DNA of 64,000 bases, taken from positions 1-64,000 of the forward strand of contig JALHNO010000004.1 in the NCBI GenBank assembly GCA_022843465.1, in the 5' to 3' direction. The translations under genes were made by a program, and so were the position numbers. This document shows, piece after piece, positions 9,722 through 19,116 of this stretch. The notes beneath the pieces were generated by a model. That model was not told the DNA's origin. It made no database searches and saw only the letters and a list, made by a program, of their open reading frames with translations. The DNA comes from Pseudomonadota bacterium. Its GTDB lineage: Bacteria > Pseudomonadota > Gammaproteobacteria > Xanthomonadales > Ahniellaceae. How positions within the stretch are numbered: position 1 is the stretch's first letter; each line of letters opens with the position of its first letter.

Positions 9722-9856
9722 GGCAGGGAGATTCCAGAGGCTGACCGTCGACAATAGCCACGCCGCCGTGAGGGCATCGTCAAGCCGGGTGCGCAGCCGA
9801 GCTTCCCAGTGTGCACGCAGGTGGCTAATCTGCGGACGCAGTCAGCCCGAGCGCCC

Positions 9857-10414
9857 ATGAATCCGACCGAGACGCCGTCCAGTACACCGTTTGCCAAGGT
9901 GCCGGAGCGCAATACCGGTGACAACCTGTTGCGCACGGCGCAACAGCACCATGTCCAGCTGAGCTTTCTCGCCGATACCAAGTGCAACATCATCATCACG
10001 GTGTCGTCGATCGTGCTGACCATGGCCCTGGGTCGCCTTGGCGATGTCAGCCTGCGCGCGAGCGCCATCATCCTGATCGTGTTCTCGCTGCTGGCCCTGC
10101 TGACCGCCATCCTTGCAGTGCTGCCGAAGTTCAAGCCGCAGAAGCTTCGCGACGGCAGCCTGCCGGCCGGTTTCAATCTGCTGTTTTTCGCGCACTTCTC
10201 GGCACTGGATCTGGATCGCTTCCGCGCCGAACTGGCGCGCCAGATGCAGAACGATGGCTCGGCCTATGATGCCATGGCGCGCGATCTGTACTCGCTTGGC
10301 TGCTACCTGGCGAATCACAAATATCCCTATCTGCGGTTGAGTTATCTGTTCTTTCTGAGCGGGTTCGTGATTGCAGCGCTGGTGCAGGCGGTGATGTTCG
10401 CCATCCATCTCTGA
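9857..10414 (+). CDS. Pycsar effector (PycTM/DUF5706)-like membrane protein, orphan
   Basis: 185 residues. A soluble N-terminal helix runs into HHVQLSFLADTKCNIIITVSS, the pattern that opens the PycTM/DUF5706 domain ('LADxKAxxll'). Membrane segments lie near residues 44-58, 67-90 and 161-183, with a soluble stretch (FFAHFSALDLDRFRAELARQM) between the second and third. In Pycsar anti-phage systems such proteins respond to cCMP or cUMP from a linked pyrimidine cyclase and disrupt the membrane. No cyclase gene flanks it here, so a housekeeping role is also possible. The next gene follows in the same direction after 64 bp. Confidence 0.72.
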   Translation: MNPTETPSSTPFAKVPERNTGDNLLRTAQQHHVQLSFLADTKCNIIITVSSIVLTMALGRLGDVSLRASAIILIVFSLLALLTAILAVLPKFKPQKLRDGSLPAGFNLLFFAHFSALDLDRFRAELARQMQNDGSAYDAMARDLYSLGCYLANHKYPYLRLSYLFFLSGFVIAALVQAVMFAIHL

Positions 10415-10478
10415 TCAGATCGCGCAACCCCGTCGCTGTTCTGATGCGTTGAACCGTTGCACCCTGATGGAGATTTCC

Positions 10479-13400
10479 ATGCGTCGAATGCAGCAATGCC
10501 TTGCCGTTCTGCTCGCTGTTCTGATCAGCCCCGTGCTGCTGGCCCAGCCCTCTGCGCAGTTGCCGGAAGCACTGCGCGACTGGCAGGACTGGGTGCGCCA
10601 TGAACAGGACTTCCGTGCCTGTCCGCTGATGGCCGGCGCCGAGGGCGACGATGAAGACTCCTACTTCTGCGCCTGGCCCGACGTGCTCGATCTGCAGGTC
10701 GGCGCGCTCGATGCGAAGTTCAGTCAGAGCTGGCAGCTCTACGCAGAATCGGCCGTGCCCCTGCCGGGCAGTGATGAGCTTTGGCCGCAGTCGGTACAGG
10801 TCAATGGCCAATCGCACCCGGTCGTTGCGGGAGATTCCGGCGAGCCCGTGGTCTGGTTGCAGGCCGGCAACTACCGGATCAGCGGCAGCCTGCAATGGAG
10901 CGAGCGACCGGAATCGATCAATATCGATGGTCGCCTTGCGCGGATCGCATTGAGTGTCGATGGCGCGCGGGTGTTTCCCTTGCAGCGTGACGACGATGCC
11001 CTGTGGTTGGGTCGTGCCGAGTCTGCCGAGCAGGAGGCCGATAGCCTGGATCTGCAGGTATTCCGCCGGCTGTCCGATGAAGTGCCGCAGCGGCTGGAAA
11101 CCCTGCTGCGTCTGCGGGTTTCGGGCAAGGGCAGGGAGGAATCGCTGGCCGATGTCCTGCCTGCCGGATTTACTCCGGTGGCGCTGAGCGGCGCCCTGGT
11201 GTCGCGACTGGAAGCCGATGGCAGTCTGCATGTGCAGGTGCGCCCGGGAACCCACGAGATCAATCTGCAGGCGCGTGCCAATGCGCCGATGAACAGTTTT
11301 TCCGTGGGCGCAAAGGCAGCGCCTTGGCCTGCCGAGGAGATCTGGAGTTACCAGGCGCAGACCCAGTTGCGGGTTACCGATGCCAGCGGCCCGACCCAGA
11401 TCGATCCGGTGATGGCGGAGGTGCCCGAACCCTGGCGCAGTCTGCCGGCGTTCGCGATGAGCGAGGCGTCGGCCTTGTCCATCCAGGAGCGTTCCCGCGG
11501 ATTGTCGGATCAGGACAGCAACCGGCTCAATCTGAGTCGTGAACTCTGGCTCGATTTTTCCGGCGCCGGCTGGACCAGCAAGGACCGCATCAATGGCAGT
11601 GTGCTGCGCGACTGGCGGCTCGATCTGGCGCCACCGTATGCGCTGACCCGTGCCGATGAAAATGGCTTCGCCCTGTTGATCACCGCCGGTCCCAGGCCCG
11701 GCTGGACCGGCGTCGAGATTCGCGAGCGCCAACTCGCGCTGACCGCCAGCACACGGCTCAGCGCGGTCTCTGGCGAACTGCCGGTCAGCGGCTGGCAAGC
11801 ACCGTTCGAATCGGTCTGGACCCGGCTGAATTTTCCGCCGGGTTATGAGCTGATCGCCGCGCCCGGTGCCGACCGCGTAGCCGATGCCTGGCTGGATCGC
11901 TGGGATCTGCTCGATGTGTTTCTGGCGGCGCTGATCGTGTTTCTGTCGGTGATCGCGTTCGGTCGGCTGGCGGCCTTGATTCCGCTCGGCTATCTGCTGC
12001 TGGCCTGGCATCTGCCGGATGCGCCGCGAACCAGCCTGATGGTGGCGCTGGGCGCCCTGTTGCTGGCCGCTGCCGTCAACCAGGGTGGTCGCCTGCCGGT
12101 CTGGTTGCGGCGCATGGCGCAGTTTGCCGCCGTCGTGCTGGTGCTGGTTGCGGTGCCGTTCGCTGCGGCACAGATTCGCCAGGCCCTGCATCCGCAGCTG
12201 GAACAGGGCCAGTACGCCGCGCAGGGTTACCGGTATCGCGCGAGCCAGTCCAACGAACTTTACGCCGACGTGGCGGCGGCATCCGAAGAGCCGTCGCAGG
12301 ACTATGCCAACGTGGCAGCACCCGCCGCGCCGGTGCCCCAGGTGCAGGAGATGGAACGGATGCAGGTCACCGGATCGCGCGCTGGCTTCGCAGGCAAAAT
12401 TGCCCAGGAACCCCAGCGCATAAAACAACAGCTCAAGCGCTATGAGAGCAATGTCATCGTGCAGGCTGGTGGTGGCGAGCCAACCTGGGCCTGGCGCAGC
12501 TACGACATCGAGATCGCCGGACCCGTGCAGCCGGAGCAGAGCGTGCGCCTGCTGATTTCGCCGCCCTGGCTGACGCGCCTCGCCAGGGTGCTGATTGCGC
12601 TGCTGCTCGCTGCCTCGATCCTGCTGGTGCTGAAGGCCGCGTTCAAACCGATCGTGAAGACATCGCCCAAGCTCGGTACGGCCTTGCTGATCTTCCTGCT
12701 CGGCGCTGGCACCGTCCAGGCCAGCGAAGTGCCAACACCGGAACTGCTGGCGGAACTCGGTGAGCGCGTGCTGGCCCTGCCCGACTGCGCGCCGGCATGT
12801 GGCCGAATCGCGCGCGCTGAAGTCAGCGCAGCAGGGACCACCGTGGGCGTCGTGCTGGAACTGCATGCCGTCGTGCCGCTGGCCTTGCCGCTGCCGGGCA
12901 ATGAGCAACTGCTGGAGCTGCAATCCCTGCGTCTGGATGGAGTGCCGGCCGCGGGCAGCGTCCGCGATGATGAGGGAACCGTCTGGCTGCTGGTGCCACG
13001 CGGCGTGCATCGGGCGAGTCTTGAATGGCGCGCTGCCAATGCCGACAGCATCAGTCTGCGGTTTGTGCAGCCGCCGGGTCTGGTCGAGTTCCGCGGCCAG
13101 GACTGGCAGGCCAGTGGTATCGACAATGGTCAGCTGGCCACTGGCAGCCTCGAGTTGACGCGACTGGCGGGTGGGGATGATCTCGGCAGTCGTGCCGGCG
13201 TCGCCCAGCGATTTGCGCCGTTCGTCGCGGTGACCCGCGAGCTGCGTTTCGATCTCGACTGGTCGTTGACCACGGTGGTTTCGAGGGTTTCCCCCGAGAA
13301 CGCGGCGTTCTCGACCACGGTGCCCCTGCTGGAAGGCGAGCGCGTGATGAGCACCGGCTTCCAGATCGACAAGGGTATCGTCACGGTGCCGTTTGCCGAT

Positions 13401-14630
13401 GGTCAGGAAGCGGTTTCCTGGGAATCACGGCTCGATCCGGTGGACGCGCTGAGCCTGACTGCGCCCGATCAGGGCAGTCGTGCCGAAGTCTGGCGCCTCA
13501 ATGTCAGCCCGACCTGGAATGTGCTTCCGAGCGGCGTGCCCGGTGTCCATCCGCAGGCCGGCATGTACCAGTTCCATCCCTTGCCGGGCGAGGTGCTGGA
13601 ACTGAAAATCTCGCGTCCGCAGGGGATCAGTGGCAATACCATCGCGATCGACTCGGCCGCGATCGAGAGCCGGGTCGGCAAGCGCAGCAGTGACCATGAG
13701 TTGGCCTTCAGCCTGCGCGCGACCCAGGGTGGCCAGCACAGCATCGGCCTGCCCGCCGATGCCGAGGTGATGGATCTGCGCATCAATGATCGGATCACCA
13801 ATATCCGGCCGCAGGCCGGCAAGCTGAGCCTGCCGCTGACACCCGGTGAAAACCGGATCGTGGTCAAGTGGCGTGATGCCGAGGGTGCGGCGATGCGGAT
13901 GCAGACGCCGGTAGTGGCGCTCGATGCCGATGCCTCCAATCTGAAGCTCAGCCTGTACCTGCCGGATCAACGCTGGGTAGTCGCGACTTCGGGGCCGCGG
14001 ATCGGTCCCGCCGTGCTGTATTGGGGCGAACTGCTGGTGATGGCCGTGCTGGCCTGGGCATTGGCAAGGACACGACGGACACCGCTGCGGCTGGTCGACT
14101 GGTTGCTGCTCGGTATCGGATTTTCCACGGTGGCATGGAGTGCCCTGGTGGTCTTTGCGCTCTGGCTGTTTGCGCTCGACTGGCGTGGCCGTCTGCAGCC
14201 CGATGCGCTGCGCTGGAAGTTCAACTTCGTCCAGATCGGCATCGTCATCCTGACCATCGCTGCCGGCATCGCCCTGTTCTCGGCCATCCGCACCGGCCTG
14301 CTCGGGGCCCCCGACCTGCACGTCACCGGCAATGGCTCGCATGCCCATGGCCTGCAATGGTTCCATGATCAGACCGCCTCGGCGATGCCGGTCGGCGTTG
14401 CCTACACACTGCCGATGTGGCTGTATCGCGCGTTGATGCTGGCCTGGGCATTCTGGATGGCCTGGGCGCTGATCCGCTGGATGCGCTGGGCGGCACAGTG
14501 CTTTGTCCACGAGGGTGCCTGGCGCGCCTGGTTCAAGCGCAAGCCGGCGCCGCCGTCTGCGGACAACGCCGGCGTGGCCGCGGCGGTTACGCCAGATGTC
14601 GGCCAACCCGAGCCGGGCAAGGTCGAATGA
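10479..14630 (+). CDS. Very large multi-pass membrane protein, unrecognised, two beta-rich ectodomains
   Basis: 1383 residues from ATG 10479, which has GGAG 6 bp upstream; TTG 10449 and ATG 10467 are less likely. It begins with a signal peptide (LAVLLAVLISPVLLAQ). Next comes a ~450-residue Asp/Trp-rich, beta-like domain, a hydrophobic cluster near residues 478-575, and a low-complexity stretch containing MERMQVTGSRAG (~624-634). Further helices lie near 697-722 and 731-748, the latter ending like a second signal sequence. A second beta-rich domain (~750-1170) and a final helix cluster (1174-1337) complete it. The sequence looks like two signal + ectodomain + membrane modules in tandem. I do not recognise the family. 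It ends 13 bp before prmC. Confidence 0.8.
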   Translation: MRRMQQCLAVLLAVLISPVLLAQPSAQLPEALRDWQDWVRHEQDFRACPLMAGAEGDDEDSYFCAWPDVLDLQVGALDAKFSQSWQLYAESAVPLPGSDELWPQSVQVNGQSHPVVAGDSGEPVVWLQAGNYRISGSLQWSERPESINIDGRLARIALSVDGARVFPLQRDDDALWLGRAESAEQEADSLDLQVFRRLSDEVPQRLETLLRLRVSGKGREESLADVLPAGFTPVALSGALVSRLEADGSLHVQVRPGTHEINLQARANAPMNSFSVGAKAAPWPAEEIWSYQAQTQLRVTDASGPTQIDPVMAEVPEPWRSLPAFAMSEASALSIQERSRGLSDQDSNRLNLSRELWLDFSGAGWTSKDRINGSVLRDWRLDLAPPYALTRADENGFALLITAGPRPGWTGVEIRERQLALTASTRLSAVSGELPVSGWQAPFESVWTRLNFPPGYELIAAPGADRVADAWLDRWDLLDVFLAALIVFLSVIAFGRLAALIPLGYLLLAWHLPDAPRTSLMVALGALLLAAAVNQGGRLPVWLRRMAQFAAVVLVLVAVPFAAAQIRQALHPQLEQGQYAAQGYRYRASQSNELYADVAAASEEPSQDYANVAAPAAPVPQVQEMERMQVTGSRAGFAGKIAQEPQRIKQQLKRYESNVIVQAGGGEPTWAWRSYDIEIAGPVQPEQSVRLLISPPWLTRLARVLIALLLAASILLVLKAAFKPIVKTSPKLGTALLIFLLGAGTVQASEVPTPELLAELGERVLALPDCAPACGRIARAEVSAAGTTVGVVLELHAVVPLALPLPGNEQLLELQSLRLDGVPAAGSVRDDEGTVWLLVPRGVHRASLEWRAANADSISLRFVQPPGLVEFRGQDWQASGIDNGQLATGSLELTRLAGGDDLGSRAGVAQRFAPFVAVTRELRFDLDWSLTTVVSRVSPENAAFSTTVPLLEGERVMSTGFQIDKGIVTVPFADGQEAVSWESRLDPVDALSLTAPDQGSRAEVWRLNVSPTWNVLPSGVPGVHPQAGMYQFHPLPGEVLELKISRPQGISGNTIAIDSAAIESRVGKRSSDHELAFSLRATQGGQHSIGLPADAEVMDLRINDRITNIRPQAGKLSLPLTPGENRIVVKWRDAEGAAMRMQTPVVALDADASNLKLSLYLPDQRWVVATSGPRIGPAVLYWGELLVMAVLAWALARTRRTPLRLVDWLLLGIGFSTVAWSALVVFALWLFALDWRGRLQPDALRWKFNFVQIGIVILTIAAGIALFSAIRTGLLGAPDLHVTGNGSHAHGLQWFHDQTASAMPVGVAYTLPMWLYRALMLAWAFWMAWALIRWMRWAAQCFVHEGAWRAWFKRKPAPPSADNAGVAAAVTPDVGQPEPGKVE

Positions 14631-14643
14631 GCGGGGCGCAACG

Positions 14644-15495
14644 GTGATCCATGAGGACCAGACCCTCGGCGACGCCGTCCGCGCGGCCGCGCGCCTGCTG
14701 GCGGATGAGCAGGCGCGGGGTGATGCCGAGATCCTGATCGCGCATGCGATGGGACTCAGCCGCGCAGGTCTGTTTGCGCATGCCGATCACCTGCTGACGG
14801 AAGCCGAAGCCGCACGCTGCCTGGAACTGATCGAAGCGCGCGAGCGCGGCGAGCCGGTCGCCTATCTGCTTGGCGAACGCGAGTTCTGGAGTCTGCGTCT
14901 GCAGGTGACGCCCGATGTCCTGATCCCGCGCCACGAGACCGAATTGCTGGTCGAGCAGGCGCTGGCCTGTCTGCCGCTCCCTGCGCTCGGGTTGCGGATC
15001 GCCGATCTCGGTACTGGCAGCGGAGCCGTAGCGCTGGCGATCGCCAGCGAACGCCCCGGCAGTGAAGTCTGGGCACTGGATGCCTCGCGTCCGGCGCTGA
15101 AAGTCGCCGAGTCCAATGCCCAGCGACTGGCGATCGGCAATGTGCGCTTTCTGCACAGCGACTGGTTCGCCGCGTTGCCCGAGGGCATCCGCTTCGATGC
15201 GGTCGTGTCCAATCCGCCCTACGTCGCCGAAGACGATGCCCATCTCGAACGCGGCGATCTGCGCTTCGAGCCGCGGATGGCATTGACTCCGGGGGGCGAT
15301 GGACTGGATTCGATCCGGCGGATCATCCATGCCGCGCCCGACTACCTCAAGCCTGGTGCGTTTCTGCTGTTCGAGCATGGCTTCGACCAGGGCGATGCCG
15401 TGCGCGAACTGCTGGCAACCGAAGGCTTTATCGATGTGGAAACGCGCCAGGATGACGAAGATCGGGATCGTGTCAGCCTGGGACGCTGGCGCTAG
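14644..15495 (+). CDS. prmC: Peptide chain release factor N(5)-glutamine methyltransferase
   Basis: 283 residues from GTG 14644, which follows a purine-rich stretch (GAGCGGGGCG). It methylates the GGQ glutamine of release factors RF1 and RF2. The N-terminal helical domain includes the conserved RGEPVAYLLGEREFWSL. The SAM site is IADLGTGSGAVALA and the catalytic NPPY is at residues 190-193 (SNPPYVAEDD). FEPRMALTPGGDGL is the usual closing motif. prfA is not adjacent. Confidence 0.95.
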   Translation: MIHEDQTLGDAVRAAARLLADEQARGDAEILIAHAMGLSRAGLFAHADHLLTEAEAARCLELIEARERGEPVAYLLGEREFWSLRLQVTPDVLIPRHETELLVEQALACLPLPALGLRIADLGTGSGAVALAIASERPGSEVWALDASRPALKVAESNAQRLAIGNVRFLHSDWFAALPEGIRFDAVVSNPPYVAEDDAHLERGDLRFEPRMALTPGGDGLDSIRRIIHAAPDYLKPGAFLLFEHGFDQGDAVRELLATEGFIDVETRQDDEDRDRVSLGRWR

Positions 15496-15600
15496 CGACG
15501 GCAGCCCTGCTGGCGCTTGTTGCCGGTCGTACCCGACCCGGATAGGGCGGCTGCAGGAGCCGAACGGCAGAATGAAGCTACGGTTGCCGCAGACGCGCCC

Positions 15601-15606
15601 TATACT
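15601..15606 (+). promoter_or_regulatory. Possible -10 element ahead of rsfS
   Basis: TATACT at 15601-15606 lies about 45 bp before the preferred rsfS start. The nearest TTGCCG is only 11 bp upstream, too close for a normal -35, so the call rests on the -10 alone. Confidence 0.25.
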
Positions 15607-15648
15607 GTGCCTGCGGCAGCTTCGCCGTTGCGACCCAGTGCCCCGACC

Positions 15649-16326
15649 TTGAAGACCAAAGAAAAATCGACGCCCAAGCGAACACCAGTTGCCGCCAGTC
15701 CCCGCAAGGCCGCCGCCAAGGCGCCTGCAAAGTCCGCGCCGAAGTCAGCGGCAAAGACTTCAGCAAAATCTGCCGCGACCAGCAGCCGGGCGAAATCCGC
15801 GAGTGCGGCCAGCCGACCGAAGTCGGCGGCACCACGCAAGGCGGCTGCCAAATCGGCTGCGCGCAAGCCGGCCGCCAAGGGCGCTGCCAAGCGTGTGCAG
15901 ACGACGGCGGCCAAGCCAGTGCGCACCCGCACGCCAGCTGCGGCCGCTGCGCTGGATCCCGGACAGGGCAAGCTGGCACCGATCGTTGCAAAGCTGCGCC
16001 AGAGTGTGATTTCGGCGCTGGAAGAGATGAAGGCCAAGGAGATCAAGGAGATCGATATCCGTGGTCGCGCCTCGTTTGCCGATTTGCTGGTCATCGCCAG
16101 TGGCACCTCGACGCGGCACGTGAAATCACTCGCCGACGAAGTCGTCAAGTTCGTCAAGAAGGCCGGCATGATGCCGCTGGGCATCGAGGGACAGAAGGAG
16201 GCCGAGTGGGTGCTGGTCGACCTTGGCGACATCGTCTGCCATCTGATGCTGCCGCGCATTCGCGAGTTCTATGCCCTTGAACGATTGTGGAGTGTCGGCG
16301 GTGATGCCGAGGCATCCAACGACTGA
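15649..16326 (+). CDS. rsfS: Ribosome silencing factor RsfS with basic N-terminal extension
   Basis: The C-terminal ~110 residues are a standard RsfS/Iojap domain (EIDIRGRASFADLLVIASGTSTRH; EGQKEAEWVLVDLGDIVCHLML). RsfS binds ribosomal protein L14 and blocks subunit joining in starvation. The domain is preceded by about 100 residues made mostly of Lys, Ala, Pro and Ser with repeated AAAK/SAAK units, like histone-H1-type tails; ordinary RsfS starts almost at the domain. TTG 15649 (product MKTKEKSTPK) is the likeliest start; GTG 15607 is possible. No strong ribosome site is seen for either. rlmH follows, the usual rsfS-rlmH partnership. Confidence 0.9.
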   Translation: MKTKEKSTPKRTPVAASPRKAAAKAPAKSAPKSAAKTSAKSAATSSRAKSASAASRPKSAAPRKAAAKSAARKPAAKGAAKRVQTTAAKPVRTRTPAAAAALDPGQGKLAPIVAKLRQSVISALEEMKAKEIKEIDIRGRASFADLLVIASGTSTRHVKSLADEVVKFVKKAGMMPLGIEGQKEAEWVLVDLGDIVCHLMLPRIREFYALERLWSVGGDAEASND

Positions 16327-16386
16327 GACCTGGCGGTGGTGATCGGATCGAAACTGCACGTCACTTCCGCTGCTGGCTGAGTCGTC

Positions 16387-16851
16387 ATGCGCATCCGTAT
16401 CCTGACCATCAGCGAGCGACAGCCCGACTGGGTGACCCAGGGCTGCAACGAGTATCTGCGCCGGTTGCCACGGCACCTGGCGACCGAAGTGGTGGAACTG
16501 GCGCTCGCCAAACGCCGCGAAGATCCGCTTCGGGCCAAGGCCGACGAGGGTGAACGATTGCTGGCTGCGGTGCCCAAGGGCGCCCTGATCGTCGCGCTGG
16601 ATGAGCACGGCAGTCCTTGGACCAGTGTGCAACTCGCGCAGCAGCTGGAACGCTGGCAGCGGTCCGGCCGCGATCTGGCGCTGCTGATCGGCGGTCCGGA
16701 TGGTCTGTCTGCGGCGGCGCTCGCGGCGTGCCAGCAGCGCTGGTCGCTGTCCGCGCTGACGCTTCCGCATGGCATGGCCCGCATGCTGGTCGCAGAGCAG
16801 CTCTACCGCGCCCAGTCGATCATCGAAGGGCATCCCTACCACCGACCCTGA
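16387..16851 (+). CDS. rlmH: 23S rRNA pseudouridine(1915) N3-methyltransferase
   Basis: 154 residues, the normal SPOUT-family size. RlmH methylates pseudouridine 1915 in helix 69 of 23S rRNA on assembled 70S ribosomes. Visible hallmarks are ALDEHGSPWTS (the D-x-x-G loop), the knot-forming LLIGGPDGL, and the C-terminal ARMLVAEQLYRAQSIIEGHPYH, which includes the conserved HPYH. Next to rsfS as in most proteobacteria. Confidence 0.97.
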   Translation: MRIRILTISERQPDWVTQGCNEYLRRLPRHLATEVVELALAKRREDPLRAKADEGERLLAAVPKGALIVALDEHGSPWTSVQLAQQLERWQRSGRDLALLIGGPDGLSAAALAACQQRWSLSALTLPHGMARMLVAEQLYRAQSIIEGHPYHRP

Positions 16852-16911
16852 GCCCGCGCAGCGCCAGGCGTGCCGCAGTTCAGTCGCTTCGTTTCACCGA
16901 GGAAGATCGCC

Positions 16912-17487
16912 ATGACCAGCCCGACGCTTTTTCTTGCTTCGCAATCGCCGCGTCGCCGTGAACTGCTCGAACAGATGGCTGTGCGCTACGAACTGGTCGA
17001 AGTGGACGTGCACGAGCAGGCACTGCCCGGTGAACCCGCGCTGGACTATGTGCGCCGGGTGGCCCGCGAGAAGGCGGGGGCGGGGCTGATGCAGGTGGCA
17101 TCGATCGCCCAGGCCCTGGTGCTCGGTGCCGATACTGAAGTGGTGCTCGCCGACCGCATTTTCGGCAAACCCGCGGATGCGCTCGAGGCCAGCGCGATGC
17201 TGCGTGCGCTGTCCGGTTGTCGGCACAAGGTGCTCTCTGCTGTTGCCTTGCTCAGCGCCAGCCGCGAGGAGGAGATCGTCTGCATCACGGATGTGCAGTT
17301 CGCCACGTTGACCGAGGCCGATATCAGCGACTATCTGGCCACCGGAGAATGGCGTGGCAAGGCCGGCGCCTATGCCATCCAGGGGTGCGCGGCCCGCTTC
17401 ATCGAGCGTATCGAGGGTAGTTACAGTGGTGTGATGGGGCTGCCGCTGTTCGAGACGGCGCAGCTGCTGCGGCGCTTCGGCTGCTGA
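16912..17487 (+). CDS. Maf-family nucleoside triphosphate pyrophosphatase
   Basis: 191 residues from ATG 16912, chosen because GAGGAAG lies about 7 bp upstream; a GTG at 16870 is in frame but unsupported. Maf proteins hydrolyse non-canonical or dTTP/UTP nucleotides to monophosphates. Motifs: LASQSPRRRELLEQM, GADTEVVL with the catalytic Asp, GKP, and GEWRGKAGAYAIQGCAARFIERIEGSYSGVMGLPL, the last typical of the YhdE (dTTP/UTP) subgroup. It precedes rng and yhdP exactly as in enterobacteria. Confidence 0.94.
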   Translation: MTSPTLFLASQSPRRRELLEQMAVRYELVEVDVHEQALPGEPALDYVRRVAREKAGAGLMQVASIAQALVLGADTEVVLADRIFGKPADALEASAMLRALSGCRHKVLSAVALLSASREEEIVCITDVQFATLTEADISDYLATGEWRGKAGAYAIQGCAARFIERIEGSYSGVMGLPLFETAQLLRRFGC

Positions 17488-17640
17488 AGGCGCTGACACA
17501 ATCCGTCACGTCTGGCGAGACTGGTCCGATTCACCCCGGAGCGGCTATAAGGTGGGGCAGAGTCCGAAATTTCGAGTATTGGCAATGACTGAGCAGAGCG
17601 GCAGGACAACGTGGCCCGGTGCCGCGTCCGGGTGTGCCCG

Positions 17641-19116
17641 ATGAGCGAGGAGCTGCTGATCAATGTCACCCCACGCGAGACCCGCGTCGCCGTGGTGGAA
17701 AATGGCATGCTGCAGGAAGTCTCGATCGAGCGCGCCTCGCGCCGCGGTTACTTCGGCAATATCTACAAGGGACGTGTCCAACGCGTGATGCCCGGCATGC
17801 AGGCCGCATTCGTCGAGATCGGCCTCGCGCGCGCGGCCTTTCTGCATGCCTCCGACATCGTCCGCACGCCGGCCATCGAGGTGGTCGATCCGGATGCCCC
17901 GGTCCCGCCGATGCCGCCGATCAACGAACTGGTGCATGAGGGCCAGGAGATCGTCGTGCAGATCGTCAAGGACCCGATTGGCAGCAAGGGCGCGCGCCTG
18001 ACCACACACCTGTCCCTGCCTTCGCGTTATCTGGTGCTGCTGACCACCAGTCGCACGATCGGGGTGTCGGCGCGCATTGAAGACGAATTGGAGCGGACGC
18101 GACTGCGCGACGCGGTTGCCGAACTGACGCCGGAGCGCGAGTTCGGCTACATCGTCCGCACCAATGCCGAGAGTCTGCCCAGCGAACTGCTGCAGGAAGA
18201 CATCGCCTACCTGGCCAAGGTCTGGCGTGCCGTCAGTGCCCGCTTCGGCAATGCCAAGCCCGGCGATTGCGTCTATGAGGATCTCTCGCTGCCGCTTCGT
18301 TCGGTGCGCGATCTGATGCGCGCGAATGTCGAGAAGGTGCGCATCGATTCGCGCGAGAGCTACGAGCGCACGCTGAAGTTCGCCAACCAGTTCATGCCGG
18401 CTCTGGCCGAGCGTATCGAGCACTACCCGGGCGAGCGTCCGATCTTCGATCTCTACGGTGTTGAAGATGAGATTCAGCGCGCGCTGAAAAAGGAAGTGCC
18501 GCTGAAGTCTGGGGGCTACCTGGTGATCGACCAGACCGAGGCAATGACCACCATCGATGTCAATACCGGTGGTTTCCTGGGTACCCGCAACCTCGAGGAG
18601 ACCGTCTATCGCACCAATCTGGAGGCGGCGCAGTCTGCTGCGCGCCAACTGCGGCTGCGCAATCTGGGCGGCATCATCATCATCGATTTCATCGACATGG
18701 TCGATGAGGAACACCAGCGGCAGGTGATCAGGCAGCTGGAGAAGTCGCTGAGCCGGGATCATGCCAAGACCACGGTCTATGAGATGTCCCCGCTCGGACT
18801 GGTCGAGATGACGCGCAAGCGCACTGCCGACAGCCTCGAACGTCAGCTCTGCGAGCCCTGTCCAGCCTGCAGCGGGCGCGGTGCCCTGAAGACCGCGGAA
18901 ACGGTCTGTTACGAAATCTTCAGAGAGATCACGCGCGCGGTTCGCCAGTTCGATGCCGAGAAGATGCTGGTGCTGGCGGCACCCAAGGTGGTCTCCCGCA
19001 TCGAGGATGAGGAGTCTGCAGCGGTCGCTGAACTGGAGGAATTCATCGGCAAGAACATCCGCTTCCAGCCGGAAGACCAGTACTCGCAAGAGCAGTTCGA
19101 CGTCATCCTGCTGTGA
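17641..19116 (+). CDS. rng: Ribonuclease G
   Basis: 491 residues from ATG 17641. RNase G is an endonuclease for 16S rRNA 5' maturation and mRNA decay. The start SEELLINVTPRETRVAVVENG and the interrupted S1 domain (GNIYKGRVQRVMPGMQAAFVEIG) are diagnostic. Metal-binding acidic residues lie in TTIDVNTGGFLG and IIIIDFIDMV, and the zinc-link cysteines in CPACSGRG. The long C-terminal scaffold of RNase E is absent, which separates it from Rne. The stop overlaps the start of yhdP by 4 bp. Confidence 0.96.
   Translation: MSEELLINVTPRETRVAVVENGMLQEVSIERASRRGYFGNIYKGRVQRVMPGMQAAFVEIGLARAAFLHASDIVRTPAIEVVDPDAPVPPMPPINELVHEGQEIVVQIVKDPIGSKGARLTTHLSLPSRYLVLLTTSRTIGVSARIEDELERTRLRDAVAELTPEREFGYIVRTNAESLPSELLQEDIAYLAKVWRAVSARFGNAKPGDCVYEDLSLPLRSVRDLMRANVEKVRIDSRESYERTLKFANQFMPALAERIEHYPGERPIFDLYGVEDEIQRALKKEVPLKSGGYLVIDQTEAMTTIDVNTGGFLGTRNLEETVYRTNLEAAQSAARQLRLRNLGGIIIIDFIDMVDEEHQRQVIRQLEKSLSRDHAKTTVYEMSPLGLVEMTRKRTADSLERQLCEPCPACSGRGALKTAETVCYEIFREITRAVRQFDAEKMLVLAAPKVVSRIEDEESAAVAELEEFIGKNIRFQPEDQYSQEQFDVILL

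Noticed and set aside
10173-13010. A 945-residue open frame on the minus strand opposite the giant membrane protein
   Set aside because: GC-rich codon bias opens long antisense frames; composition is Gln/Arg/His-rich and it crosses the end of a clear plus-strand gene.
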